A DNA stretch of 64,000 bases, taken from the NCBI RefSeq assembly GCF_000821305.1, contig NZ_CCXK01000013.1, forward strand, positions 1 to 64,000, in the 5' to 3' direction. Shown here in pieces: positions 50,158 through 58,031 of this stretch; within the stretch, counting starts at the first letter, position 1, and every line of letters begins with the position of its first letter. The notes under the pieces were generated by a model. It worked only from the letters and a program-made list of their open reading frames with translations. It made no database searches and was not told the origin of the DNA. The position numbers and the translations under genes were made by a program. Source of the DNA: Clostridium culturomicium. GTDB taxonomy: Bacteria; Bacillota; Clostridia; Clostridiales; Clostridiaceae.

Positions 50158-52566
50158 ATGATTATTTCTACAGCAAAGTCGAGAAAGGTTAGTAAGTTAA
50201 GGGAGGAGAATTTATCCTGGAATCAGATAAAGAACAGGCTTAGTGGTACAAGGAGAACAGCTGAAACCGTGGAAGAGTATTTCAGCTTTGCAAAGGAGAA
50301 GCAGGATGAAATTAAGGATGTGGGAGGCTTTGTTGCAGGAAAGCTAAGGGACGGAAGAAGAAAAAGAGGGTATGTTGAGTATCGCTCAATGATTACTTTG
50401 GACATGGATTATGGGGATATGAATGTTTTGAGGCAGCTTAAGGAATTTTATGATTTTACCTACTGTATTTATTCTACTCATAAGCATACCAAGGAGAAAC
50501 CAAGATTAAGGCTTATAATTCCTCTTTCAAGAGTGGTTTGTTGTGATGAGTATATGGCAGTTTCCAGAAAGATTGCTGAGAAAATTGGCATTGAGCAGTT
50601 TGATGACACCACTTATGAGCCATCCAGGTTAATGTATTATCCTTCTACATCTAAAGATGGTGAGTTCGTTTTTCAGTATGAAGACCGAGAGTTTTTAAAT
50701 CCTGATTTAGTCCTTGAGGAGTATGATAGCTGGCAGGATTGCAATCAATGGCCAGTGTCTTCAAGGCAGAAGGCAGTTGATGAGAGGAGGGTTTCAAGAC
50801 AGGCTGACCCTCTTGAAAAGGAGGGTATCGTTGGTATCTTCTGCAGAACTTACTCCATTTCAGATGCTGTTGCAAGGTTTTTAAGTAATATTTATAGTTT
50901 AAGTCTTATTGATAATCGGTTTGATTATATCCCTGCTGATTCTACTGCAGGCTTGGTGGTGTATGAGGATAAGTTTGCATATTCCCACCATGCCACGGAC
51001 CCGGTGTGTGGAAGGCTCTGTAATGCCTTTGACCTGGTAAGGCTTCACAGGTTTGGAACTTTGGACGAGGGCTGTACTGATAAAACTCCAATAATAAAAA
51101 GACCTTCCTTTAAGGCCATGGAGAATCTGTGTGTTAATGATGAGAGGGTTAAGAAGAGGGTTATGGAAGAAAAAATAGGCCAGGCAGTTTTTGATTTTAA
51201 AAAGGAGGATGGAGAAGAGGGAGAAGAACAGGATGAGGTAGACAGCAGCTGGATGGATGAGCTTTACATAGATAATAAGGGAAAACTTATGGAGAAACTC
51301 AGCAATATAGTTCTCATCGCACAGAATGATAAAAATCTTAAGGGAATAGCCTACAATCAGCACCGGTATGGAATTGATGTTAAGGAGGGCTATGACCTTC
51401 CTTGGCTTCGAGTGAAAAGTGGTTGGAGTGATACAGATATTGAATCCCTGAAGGTGTATTATGATAAGATTTATAGTTTATGGTCTCCAGCAAAGATTAA
51501 GGCGGCTTATACGGCAGTAGCTTCAGAACGGGCTTATCATCCAATAAAGGATTACTTTTCTGAACTGCCTAAATGGGATGGTGTTAAGAGGGTGGATACT
51601 CTCTTGGTGGATTATTTAGGGGCAGAAGATAATATATACACCAGACAGGTAACAAGAAAGACTTTAATTGCGGCAATTGCAAGGATATACGAGCCAGGGA
51701 AGAAATTTGATACTATTTTAGTTTTAAATGGACCACAAGACAAAGGAAAAAGTACTATTTTTAGAAAGCTTGGACTTAAGTGGTTTTCAGATAGTTTAAC
51801 GGTGACGGATATGAGAGATAAAACAGCTGCTGAAAAGCTTCAAGGTTATTGGATTGTGGAAATGGGAGAGCTGGCAGGGCTTAGGAAGGTGGACATTGAT
51901 ACCATCAAAGGATTTATCACTAGGACAGATGATAAATACAGGGAAAGCTATGGGGTTGCAGTTGAGGACCATCCAAGGCAGTGCATCATTGTTGGAACTA
52001 CCAATAATGAAGGAAGGTTCTTAAGAGATATCACAGGGAATAGAAGATACTGGCCAGTGAATGTTACAGGGGATACAAAGAAAAAGCCTTGGGATTTGGA
52101 AGAGGAGTGCATTGATCAGCTCTGGGCAGAAGCAAAGGTTTATTATGATGAGGGAGAGGATATCTATCTTAAGGATGAGGTGGCTGAAATGGCAACCATA
52201 GAACAGGAAAGAGCTATGGAGACTGATGATAGAGAAGGAATTATAAAAGAATATCTTGAAACTCTGCTTCCAGAAAACTGGGATAGAATGAATCTTTATG
52301 AAAGAAGAAGCTTTCTTGCAGGAGATTTTGAAAATGTAGTTGGGACAGTCCAGAGAAGATATGTGTGCCCTATGGAAATCTGGTGTGAATGCTTTGGAAA
52401 AGATAAAGGCAGCATAAAAAAGCGAGATTCTACTGAAATAAATGCAATGATGATTAAAATTGAAGGGTGGAGAGATTATGAGGGAAATAAAAATGGCAAT
52501 AGAAGATTTAAGATATACAACTCACAAAGAGCTTATGAAAGAATTTGTGATGAGGAAGAAATTTAG
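50158..52566 (+). CDS. vapE: VapE-family primase-helicase
   Basis: The 802-residue protein has an N-terminal primase-like region (residues about 1-190; MITLDMDYGD gives the acidic pair, CIYSTHKHTKEKPRLRLIIP the basic one) of the archaeo-eukaryotic primase type, a middle region, and a C-terminal superfamily 3 ATPase of the VirE/VapE type (about 470-720; Walker A LNGPQDKGKST, Walker B-like WIVEMGELAG, sensor CIIVGTTNNEGRFL). It should prime and unwind DNA for the polymerase encoded upstream. It is the largest gene of the module. Directly downstream lies a repeat array that may be its origin. Confidence 0.9.
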   Translation: MIISTAKSRKVSKLREENLSWNQIKNRLSGTRRTAETVEEYFSFAKEKQDEIKDVGGFVAGKLRDGRRKRGYVEYRSMITLDMDYGDMNVLRQLKEFYDFTYCIYSTHKHTKEKPRLRLIIPLSRVVCCDEYMAVSRKIAEKIGIEQFDDTTYEPSRLMYYPSTSKDGEFVFQYEDREFLNPDLVLEEYDSWQDCNQWPVSSRQKAVDERRVSRQADPLEKEGIVGIFCRTYSISDAVARFLSNIYSLSLIDNRFDYIPADSTAGLVVYEDKFAYSHHATDPVCGRLCNAFDLVRLHRFGTLDEGCTDKTPIIKRPSFKAMENLCVNDERVKKRVMEEKIGQAVFDFKKEDGEEGEEQDEVDSSWMDELYIDNKGKLMEKLSNIVLIAQNDKNLKGIAYNQHRYGIDVKEGYDLPWLRVKSGWSDTDIESLKVYYDKIYSLWSPAKIKAAYTAVASERAYHPIKDYFSELPKWDGVKRVDTLLVDYLGAEDNIYTRQVTRKTLIAAIARIYEPGKKFDTILVLNGPQDKGKSTIFRKLGLKWFSDSLTVTDMRDKTAAEKLQGYWIVEMGELAGLRKVDIDTIKGFITRTDDKYRESYGVAVEDHPRQCIIVGTTNNEGRFLRDITGNRRYWPVNVTGDTKKKPWDLEEECIDQLWAEAKVYYDEGEDIYLKDEVAEMATIEQERAMETDDREGIIKEYLETLLPENWDRMNLYERRSFLAGDFENVVGTVQRRYVCPMEIWCECFGKDKGSIKKRDSTEINAMMIKIEGWRDYEGNKNGNRRFKIYNSQRAYERICDEEEI

Positions 52567-52928
52567 GTAAATATCAGATATTCATAAAGGATAATAACAG
52601 AGAAAAGAAGGAGTGGATTTTGAGGAAAGTGTGGCAAAACAATGATGAAAGCATGAAGTCCACATAATCTCCACAAAGTTTGCCACAGGGTGAAAGTCAG
52701 TGATAGTGCAGGGTTCAAGGAAAATGTGGCAAAGTTATTAAAAATTCTCTATAAAGTGTACAGAAGTGGTAGGAAGGATATTAATAGCTTTTAGCTACTA
52801 TATTTTAAGAAAATAAGTAAAAAAAGCTCTTCTCCACAAAGTTTGCCACAAAGTACTAATAATTTGATTTATGAGATAAAAATCTTGATAAGGCATAACA
52901 GGAGAGTGTTATAGAAGGAGATGGAAGG
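52567..52928. other. Iteron-like region, candidate replication origin
   Basis: TTTGCCACA or its complement occurs four times: 52630..52638 (-), 52679..52687 (+), 52725..52733 (-) and 52842..52850 (+). Two copies share a longer 20-bp string TCTCCACAAAGTTTGCCACA (52668..52687 and 52831..52850). No gene is present. The array lies just after the primase-helicase gene, a usual place for a phage or satellite origin. The 9-mer resembles a DnaA box (TTATCCACA) at seven positions. Confidence 0.6.
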
Positions 52929-53393
52929 TTGGAAAGCAAAGAATATGTGGAATATCTTTTGAAGAATTATCACCAGATAAAAAGAGAGATTGAAGTATCA
53001 AAAGCTTTACTGAAGATAGCAATCTATGAATCTGAGGATGAAATTATAGAAGTAATGAATTTTGAAGCCTTCAAGGGAGAAAAAGTGAAACATAGTAGCA
53101 TTGCAGACAAAACAGCCAACATAGCCATGAGATATAAAGATAAAAAAGAAAAACAGGAATCAAATAGGGTTAAAGAGTTAAAAAAAGAAATTAGAAAAAA
53201 AGAAGTGGAATTATTAAAACTTGAAACCTCTGTAGGCGTACTTGAAACTCCTATGCAAAGAGTTATTAAGGGATTATATTTTGAGGGGAAATCAAGGGCT
53301 CAATTATGCAGGGAGCTGTATATAAGCGAAGGCACTTTGGGGAGATGGAGGAAGAAGGGCGTAGGAAAAATTGTGGACTTGATAAGCGAATAA
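52929..53393 (+). CDS. Phage late-regulator-like HTH protein
   Basis: TTG 52929 is the start, after GAAGGAG. The 154-residue protein is mainly helical with a coiled coil (about 70-105) and a C-terminal helix-turn-helix (GLYFEGKSRAQLCRELYISE, then GTLGRWRKKG) of the sigma-70 region 4 type. Such proteins (ArpU and related) close the early region of Firmicutes phages and switch on late genes. Here no late gene follows: the next genes are DUF1659 and DUF2922. It is either orphaned or acts on another element. Confidence 0.6.
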   Translation: MESKEYVEYLLKNYHQIKREIEVSKALLKIAIYESEDEIIEVMNFEAFKGEKVKHSSIADKTANIAMRYKDKKEKQESNRVKELKKEIRKKEVELLKLETSVGVLETPMQRVIKGLYFEGKSRAQLCRELYISEGTLGRWRKKGVGKIVDLISE

Positions 53394-53545
53394 TTGAAAA
53401 TATACAGCATTCACGTGGAGAGCAACCTAAAAGGATAGTTTTTAAGTTTAATTCAGATTAAGTTACTTTTTTTATATAAATTTTAAAGAAAAATTACACT
53501 CCCCTTCCACTTATGCATATTTACTATTGAAGGGAGTTGATGAAC

Positions 53546-53770
53546 ATGGCAGTATCAAACATTAAAAACAGTACAGCTTTAGTTTTAAGATTTGAAAAGG
53601 GGCAGAATTTAGATGGTACCCCTAAGGTTGTTAGTCAGAAGTTTTCAAAGATCAATAAGTCAGCTACTGATGAAGAGTTATTTCAGGTAGGTGCAGCAAT
53701 TGGTGAGGTTTTAACTAGCTATCCAGTTGAGCTTAAAAGAGTTGATGACTTCTCATTAATAGAGGAGTAG
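53546..53770 (+). CDS. DUF1659 protein
   Basis: ATG 53546 (MAVSNIKNSTALVLRFEKG) follows GAAGGGAGTTGATGAAC. The 74-residue protein matches DUF1659, small cytosolic proteins widespread in Firmicutes, with FSKINKSATDEELFQVG and a C-terminal RVDDFSLIE. It is usually encoded beside DUF2922, as here. Function unknown. Confidence 0.85.
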   Translation: MAVSNIKNSTALVLRFEKGQNLDGTPKVVSQKFSKINKSATDEELFQVGAAIGEVLTSYPVELKRVDDFSLIEE

Positions 53771-53838
53771 GAGCTTCAAAGTAGTTAAGAGGGACTCTCA
53801 CAGGTAAAAGAAAGAGTTTCTTTAAGGAGGTGGATTTT

Positions 53839-54057
53839 ATGAAAAGAATTTTCACCTTTATAGATGAGCTACTGAATTTATGTAACAGTCTTTTTCAGGT
53901 TTTAACTTTGATTAACAGTAGGGTAGGTCTTTCTAACAAAGGGAGAAGAACCTTCCTTTTGAGGGTTTATCATAGGTACCGTGGAAAAGACTTTGAGATA
54001 ATTATAGTTGAAAAAAGGAGTGGAGATCATGGAGAGAAAACTAGTAATGAGTTTTAA
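53839..54057 (+). CDS. Small protein between DUF1659 and DUF2922 (amphipathic N-terminus)
   Basis: AAGGAGGTGGATTTT precedes ATG 53839. The 72-residue protein begins with a hydrophobic/amphipathic helix (FTFIDELLNLCNSLFQVLTL) and continues with a basic stretch. It overlaps the start of the DUF2922 gene by 29 bases. In other genomes a YvrJ-type small membrane protein often accompanies this pair; this protein takes that place but I do not recognise the YvrJ pattern. Expression is likely given the ribosome site. Confidence 0.5.
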   Translation: MKRIFTFIDELLNLCNSLFQVLTLINSRVGLSNKGRRTFLLRVYHRYRGKDFEIIIVEKRSGDHGEKTSNEF

Positions 54058-54247
54058 GGATATAGCAGGAGCTAAGTTTAATCTTATTGTTAACTCAGTT
54101 AAAGATGAGGTAACAGCTGAGGAGATTAATGGAATAATGGATGCAGTTTTAGAAACTGGTGCCATTGTTAGCAAGAATGGGGCTTTGATTGAGAAGCTTA
54201 CTGCAGTTATAGTTGACACTACTGAAACTGACTTTGATGTTCAGTAA
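54029..54247 (+). CDS. DUF2922 protein
   Basis: ATG 54029 follows AAAAAAGGAGTGGAGATC. The 72-residue protein has the DUF2922 pattern LVMSFKDIAGAKFNLIVN, with KDEVTAEEINGIMDAVL and a final VIVDTTETDF. It pairs with DUF1659 (53546). The family is common in spore-formers and has no known function. A terminator follows directly. Confidence 0.88.
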   Translation: MERKLVMSFKDIAGAKFNLIVNSVKDEVTAEEINGIMDAVLETGAIVSKNGALIEKLTAVIVDTTETDFDVQ

Positions 54248-54253
54248 GTGATT

Positions 54254-54285
54254 GAGGGAGGAGCTTAGGCTCTTCTCTTTTTTTA
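54254..54285 (+). terminator. Terminator of the DUF1659-DUF2922 unit
   Basis: GGAGGAGC pairs with GCTCTTCTC (one wobble) across TTAG, followed by TTTTTTTAT. Confidence 0.75.
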
Positions 54286-54516
54286 TAGATATTCTTAGTA
54301 GAACTATAATATTAAACGTGGAGCTCCATCTAAGATTCATTTCATATTTAATGTTGGAGGATAAAGCTTAAGGGTAGTAATAATGGCATTAAAGCTTAAG
54401 ACTTATATATTTAATGGTTATACAATAGAGAAGCTAGTTAATCTGAAATAAAGCGGTAGGACATTGCAAAGTTCATGAGTGCGATAAAGTAGGTAGTTGT
54501 TAATAGGAAATAAATA

Positions 54517-54556
54517 AAAAGTGCTGCATGTATATTAGATGCGGCACTTTTTATTT
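54517..54556. terminator. Bidirectional terminator before folT end
   Basis: AAAAAGTGCTGCAT pairs with ATGCGGCACTTTTT across a 9-base loop; it can end folT on the minus strand. Confidence 0.8.
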
Positions 54557-54593
54557 ACATTTATTTTGGGAGTATATTTATACTTTATTTAAA

Positions 54594-55166
54594 TTATAGT
54601 TTTACAGTTTTGTTTAAATTTGGAACATTTCTCTTTATTGGTGCCAGTACAAATTTTATAAAGCCATATAATATACCTATTTCTATAGGGATAGTGATGA
54701 CGTTTTTAATAATTCTAGCTGAAAGCAGCGGCCAATATGGAGAGCCATAGGTCAGGTGAATCCATAATGCATTTAACAGTATATTGACTATTACTGCAAT
54801 GAGCACCTTAGCTAAAATGCAATGATAAAGCTTTACTTCTTTTTTATAAAAGAACATTCCATAAATAAATCCCCCTATAAAGGCACTTAGTGTCCAACCT
54901 GGGAAAAATGGTCCAAAAGGGAAGAATAGAGCTTTAATTAAATCGCATAGTGCTGCAGTAATACCTCCTGCTATGGGACCATAGAAATAGGCAGCTGCGG
55001 CAATGGCAAGAAAGCCAAGGCCAATAGAGAATTCTGACCCTATTTTAATAGAAAGGGTTTGACTCATAACTATGTTTAAGGCCATTAGCAAAGAAAGGGT
55101 TGTTAAAGTACTTAAGGACTTTAACTCCTTTGAAGATGATGATAAGATTTCCAATTGTTTTTTCAT
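54594..55166 (-). CDS. folT: Folate ECF transporter S component
   Basis: ATG 55166 follows AAGGAGG (55176-55180 carries GGAGG); the frame upstream runs into the riboswitch. The 190-residue protein has six membrane helices and typical S-component features: TLTTLSLLMALNIVMSQTLS at the start, AIAAAAYFYGPIAGGI and LIKALFFPFGPFFPGWTLSA. It binds folate outside the cell and works with the shared EcfAAT energy module encoded elsewhere. The THF riboswitch in its leader fixes the substrate as folate. The gene is single. Confidence 0.93.
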   Translation of the reverse strand: MKKQLEILSSSSKELKSLSTLTTLSLLMALNIVMSQTLSIKIGSEFSIGLGFLAIAAAAYFYGPIAGGITAALCDLIKALFFPFGPFFPGWTLSAFIGGFIYGMFFYKKEVKLYHCILAKVLIAVIVNILLNALWIHLTYGSPYWPLLSARIIKNVITIPIEIGILYGFIKFVLAPIKRNVPNLNKTVKL

Positions 55167-55180
55167 ACGAAAAAACCTCC

Positions 55181-55240
55181 TTTTAACTGTGCTAAAATAG
55201 CTTGTTACAATAAAAGAAGGAAACACCTTTTTTGGTTGTA
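55181..55240 (-). promoter_or_regulatory. Expression platform of the THF riboswitch
   Basis: Directly after the aptamer the transcript contains TGTTACAA and TTGTAACA, forming a hairpin around an AAAGGTGTTTCC loop, then AAAAGGAGG before folT. No T-run follows the hairpin, so control is probably at translation, by masking or exposing the ribosome site. Confidence 0.5.
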
Positions 55241-55335
55241 ACAGCGGGATGCGAAAGTAAAACCGCAAGAGAACTTTTCGCCCAGATGTCAACTCCCCGT
55301 TCATCTGATACTTAACGCTTTACTTCCTACTCTGT
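55241..55335 (-). ncRNA. Tetrahydrofolate (THF) riboswitch
   Basis: On the minus strand the RNA begins AGAGTAGG, continues with GCGTTAAGT, ACGGGGAGTTG, GGCGAAAAG and CTTGCGGT, and ends with TTCGCATCCCGCT. These are the conserved blocks of the THF aptamer (the AGAGTAG...GCGTTAAGT start and the GCATCC.CT end pairing). It sits right before folT, the classic target. Ligand binding should lower folate uptake. Confidence 0.93.
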
Positions 55336-55570
55336 ACATGAATTAGAATATATAAATAATTCCAATTCATATTATATATTACATTATATAGGTGTTATGT
55401 GCAAGTAGAACCTTTGGGATTAAGAAGTAATATTGGATAAGTTAGAGATATTATCACAATTAGTAGAAGATGAGTATGCTTGAAACTTATGGAAACCTGT
55501 ATGATCTAATTTAAACAATTTAAAACTTATAGGTTTATTTTTATGGAAAGTTTGATATAATAGTAAATAA

Positions 55571-55599
55571 GAAAAAGCTTAGTGCGTCAACACTAAGCT
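55571..55599 (-). terminator. Terminator of the small membrane-protein gene
   Basis: AGCTTAGTG pairs perfectly with CACTAAGCT (6-base loop); on the minus strand TTTTTC follows. Confidence 0.75.
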
Positions 55600-55669
55600 A
55601 TCCTGAAACGTTTATTTTGTTTTAGGGCTATTGGATAAAATTAATATGTTTAATTAAGAGTTGAAAGCA

Positions 55670-55831
55670 CTATTCTTTGTCGGGTAGGTGCTTTTTCTCT
55701 TTGCTCTGGATTTCTACATCTAGACCGATTACTTTAACTTTAATTTTTATACAATCAAAATATATATTGTTTTTCATATGTATTTTAACAAAGATAATCA
55801 CTAATACAGCTACGAATAAAAAATTTAGCAT
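55670..55831 (-). CDS. Small single-helix membrane protein, possible type I toxin
   Basis: The 53-residue frame from ATG 55831 follows GGGGTGG and encodes one membrane helix (MLNFLFVAVLVIIFVKIHMK) with a charged, lysine-rich tail. This size and plan match type I toxins and small holin-like proteins. On the opposite strand a compact terminator (55902..55930) ends a possible antisense RNA that would overlap the 5' leader. Its own terminator lies at 55571. An upstream extension of the frame (to 55915) lacks a ribosome site. Confidence 0.5.
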   Translation of the reverse strand: MLNFLFVAVLVIIFVKIHMKNNIYFDCIKIKVKVIGLDVEIQSKEKKHLPDKE

Positions 55832-55901
55832 ATCCAATACCACCCCATAGCTATGATGAAATATCACCAATAGTCCAAGGGGGATAAAGCGTTCAAAACC
55901 C

Positions 55902-55930
55902 CCGCAGCCACCCACTGCGGATTTTTTTAT
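55902..55930 (+). terminator. Plus-strand terminator opposite the small gene's leader
   Basis: CCGCAG pairs with CTGCGG across a 7-base loop, then ATTTTTTTAT. No plus-strand protein gene precedes it, so it should end a short RNA. Confidence 0.75.
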
Positions 55931-56127
55931 TTATCAACTTGGATATTATACCAAAATTTGTTGGTGGAAAATAGAGGGATAAAATTGGTAAATTAATTGA
56001 ACTACTTATTCAATAATAGGCACCGACATAAGTAGTCACCTATGGGATTAAATATCATTTAAGAACTCTGTACTGAATTTTATACAAAAGAACTGAAAAA
56101 TATAAATACTCACACAATAGACATTGT

Positions 56128-56133
56128 TATAAT
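56128..56133 (+). promoter_or_regulatory. -10 box before the flavoprotein gene
   Basis: A consensus TATAAT lies 33 bases before the start codon, but the expected -35 position has no TTGACA-like string. This suggests a promoter that needs an activator, possibly the AraC-type regulator encoded downstream. Confidence 0.45.
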
Positions 56134-56165
56134 ATTAACAAATCATTAAGTTGGAGGGGTTACTT

Positions 56166-57953
56166 ATGAAAAAATCGATTAAAAGAATACTTGCAATAGC
56201 TTTAGCTGCAGGAATGATGTTAAGTGCTACAGCTTGTTCTAAAGGTAATGATAAAGGAGCAGGTGAAGGCTATACAGCGGGTACATATGTAGGAAAAGCA
56301 AAGGGAAATAACGGTGAAGTAAAGGTAGAAGTTACAGTAGTTGAGGGAAAAATAAGTGAGGTTAAGGTTGTTGAGCACTCTGAAACAAAGGGTTTAGGGG
56401 ATAGTGCTATGGAAACTATAGGCTTAGTAATAAAGGAATCTAATAGCACCAATGTAGAGACTGTTACTGGTGCTACAGTAAGCTCAAATGCCATGATGGA
56501 GGCTGTGAAGGATGCATTAAGACAAGCTGGTGGAACGGATGCCATGTTTGAAAAACATAAAAAACAGCCTTTAGCTTCAAAGGAAATTCAAGATGAATAT
56601 ACTTTTGATGTAGTTGTAGTTGGAGCTGGTGGAGCTGGACTTTCAGCGGCTGTTGAGGCAGCTCAAAATGGAGCAAAGGTTGCGGTTCTTGAAAAGACAG
56701 TTTTCTCAGGGGGGAATACTTTAGTATCTGGTGGAGGTCTTAATGTACCAGGAACAGAGCAGCAGAAGGCTCAAGGTATTGAGGATTCTGTAGAGTTATT
56801 TACAGAGGATACCTTAAAGGGTGGAGATAACGAGAATGATCCAGAACTTGTTAAGGTTATGGCAGAAAATGCTTTAGACGCAGCTAACTGGCTTATTGAT
56901 GAAATGAATGTTGAGTTAATGCCAGATAGACTTCAGCAATTTGGAGGTCACTCTGTACCTAGAGCTATAATTCCACAAGGAAATAAAGGAACTGAGCTTA
57001 TTAATAAATTAGAAGCTAAGGCTAAGGAACTTGGAGTAGAATTCTTCATGGAGACAGAAGGTAAGACTATTATAGAAGAAAATGGTGCTGCTAAGGGAAT
57101 TGTTGCTGAAAGCAAAGGTAAGGAAGTAAAATTTAATGCAGATAAGGGAGTTATATTAGCAACAGGAGGCTTTGGAGCTGATGTTGAGATGAGAAAGAAG
57201 TATAACGACCACTATGATGAAAAGTATAAAACAACTTGTACTAATGCAAGTACAGGAGATGGAATAAAGATGGCAGAAGCTATAGGTGCTAACCTTGTGG
57301 ATATGGAGTATATTCAGGTTTATCCAACTTGCAGCCCTGTTACAGGAATTATCTCTTACGTTGCTAACTCAAGATTTGATGGAGCTATCCTTGTTAATCA
57401 AGAAGGAGATAGATTTGTTGATGAAATGGGTAGAAGAGACGTTATATCAAAGGGAATTATAGAGCAGACAGATTCAGTGGCTTATTTAATTTGGGGACAA
57501 GAAGTTGAGTCAGTAGGTAACATGGTAGATGTTCACAGCAAAGAATATGAAACTATGGAGAAGGATGGAGTAATCTTTAAAGCTGATACTATAGAAGAGG
57601 CTGCTGAGCACTATGGAATAAGCCCAGAGGTTCTTAAAGCTACAGTAGAAAAGTTCAATGGCTTTGTTGCTGAGGGAAAAGATAGTGACTTTAACAAGGG
57701 CGGTACCCTTAGAACAATTAATGAAGGACCATTCTACATTCAAAAGGTAACTCCTTCTACACATCACACTATGGGTGGGATTGATATAAATACTCAGGCA
57801 GAAGTGTTAAATAAAGAAGGTAAGGTAATAGAGAATTTATATGCTGCAGGTGAAGTGGTTGGAGATATCCATGGAACAAACCGTTTAGGCGGAAATGCAA
57901 TTACTGATATAATTGTTTTTGGTAGAATTGCAGGACAGAATGTAGTAAAATAG
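56166..57953 (+). CDS. Exported flavin-dependent reductase (FMN-binding plus flavocytochrome c-type domain)
   Basis: ATG 56166 follows TTGGAGGGG. The 595-residue protein is a lipoprotein (lipobox SATAC, C24). Residues 36-120 form an FMN-binding domain with TGATVSS, where T104 is the expected covalent flavin site. Residues 148-595 form a fumarate-reductase-type FAD domain (VVVVGAGGAGLSAAVEAA; GDRFVDEMGRRD; THHTMGG; GTNRLGGNAITD). It should reduce an unsaturated organic acid outside the cell with electrons from the membrane. In the loop where fumarate reductases have RAHRP it reads RAIIP (about residues 266-270), so the substrate is probably not fumarate. A terminator and a two-component system follow. 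Confidence 0.88.
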   Translation: MKKSIKRILAIALAAGMMLSATACSKGNDKGAGEGYTAGTYVGKAKGNNGEVKVEVTVVEGKISEVKVVEHSETKGLGDSAMETIGLVIKESNSTNVETVTGATVSSNAMMEAVKDALRQAGGTDAMFEKHKKQPLASKEIQDEYTFDVVVVGAGGAGLSAAVEAAQNGAKVAVLEKTVFSGGNTLVSGGGLNVPGTEQQKAQGIEDSVELFTEDTLKGGDNENDPELVKVMAENALDAANWLIDEMNVELMPDRLQQFGGHSVPRAIIPQGNKGTELINKLEAKAKELGVEFFMETEGKTIIEENGAAKGIVAESKGKEVKFNADKGVILATGGFGADVEMRKKYNDHYDEKYKTTCTNASTGDGIKMAEAIGANLVDMEYIQVYPTCSPVTGIISYVANSRFDGAILVNQEGDRFVDEMGRRDVISKGIIEQTDSVAYLIWGQEVESVGNMVDVHSKEYETMEKDGVIFKADTIEEAAEHYGISPEVLKATVEKFNGFVAEGKDSDFNKGGTLRTINEGPFYIQKVTPSTHHTMGGIDINTQAEVLNKEGKVIENLYAAGEVVGDIHGTNRLGGNAITDIIVFGRIAGQNVVK

Positions 57954-57975
57954 TAATACAATTTAGAATTTATTG

Positions 57976-58015
57976 ATAAAGTCTACTGCTAAGGCATGTA
58001 GACTTTATTTTATAT
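57976..58015 (+). terminator. Terminator of the flavoprotein gene
   Basis: AAAGTCTAC pairs with GTAGACTTT across an 11-base loop, then ATTTTATATTT. The two-component genes start directly after, so some readthrough is possible. Confidence 0.75.
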
Positions 58016-58031
58016 TTGAAAGGACAAAGTA

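Noticed and set aside
50899..51363. Minus-strand 154-codon gene inside the primase-helicase gene
   Set aside because: The plus-strand frame is a well conserved VapE-type protein; the opposing frame has no motif or ribosome site.
53902..54219. Minus-strand 105-codon gene
   Set aside because: It is a shadow of the overlapping small gene and DUF2922 on the plus strand.
45200..54250. Attachment sites bounding the phage-type module
   Set aside because: No tRNA gene, integrase gene or convincing direct repeat flanking the module was found by eye.
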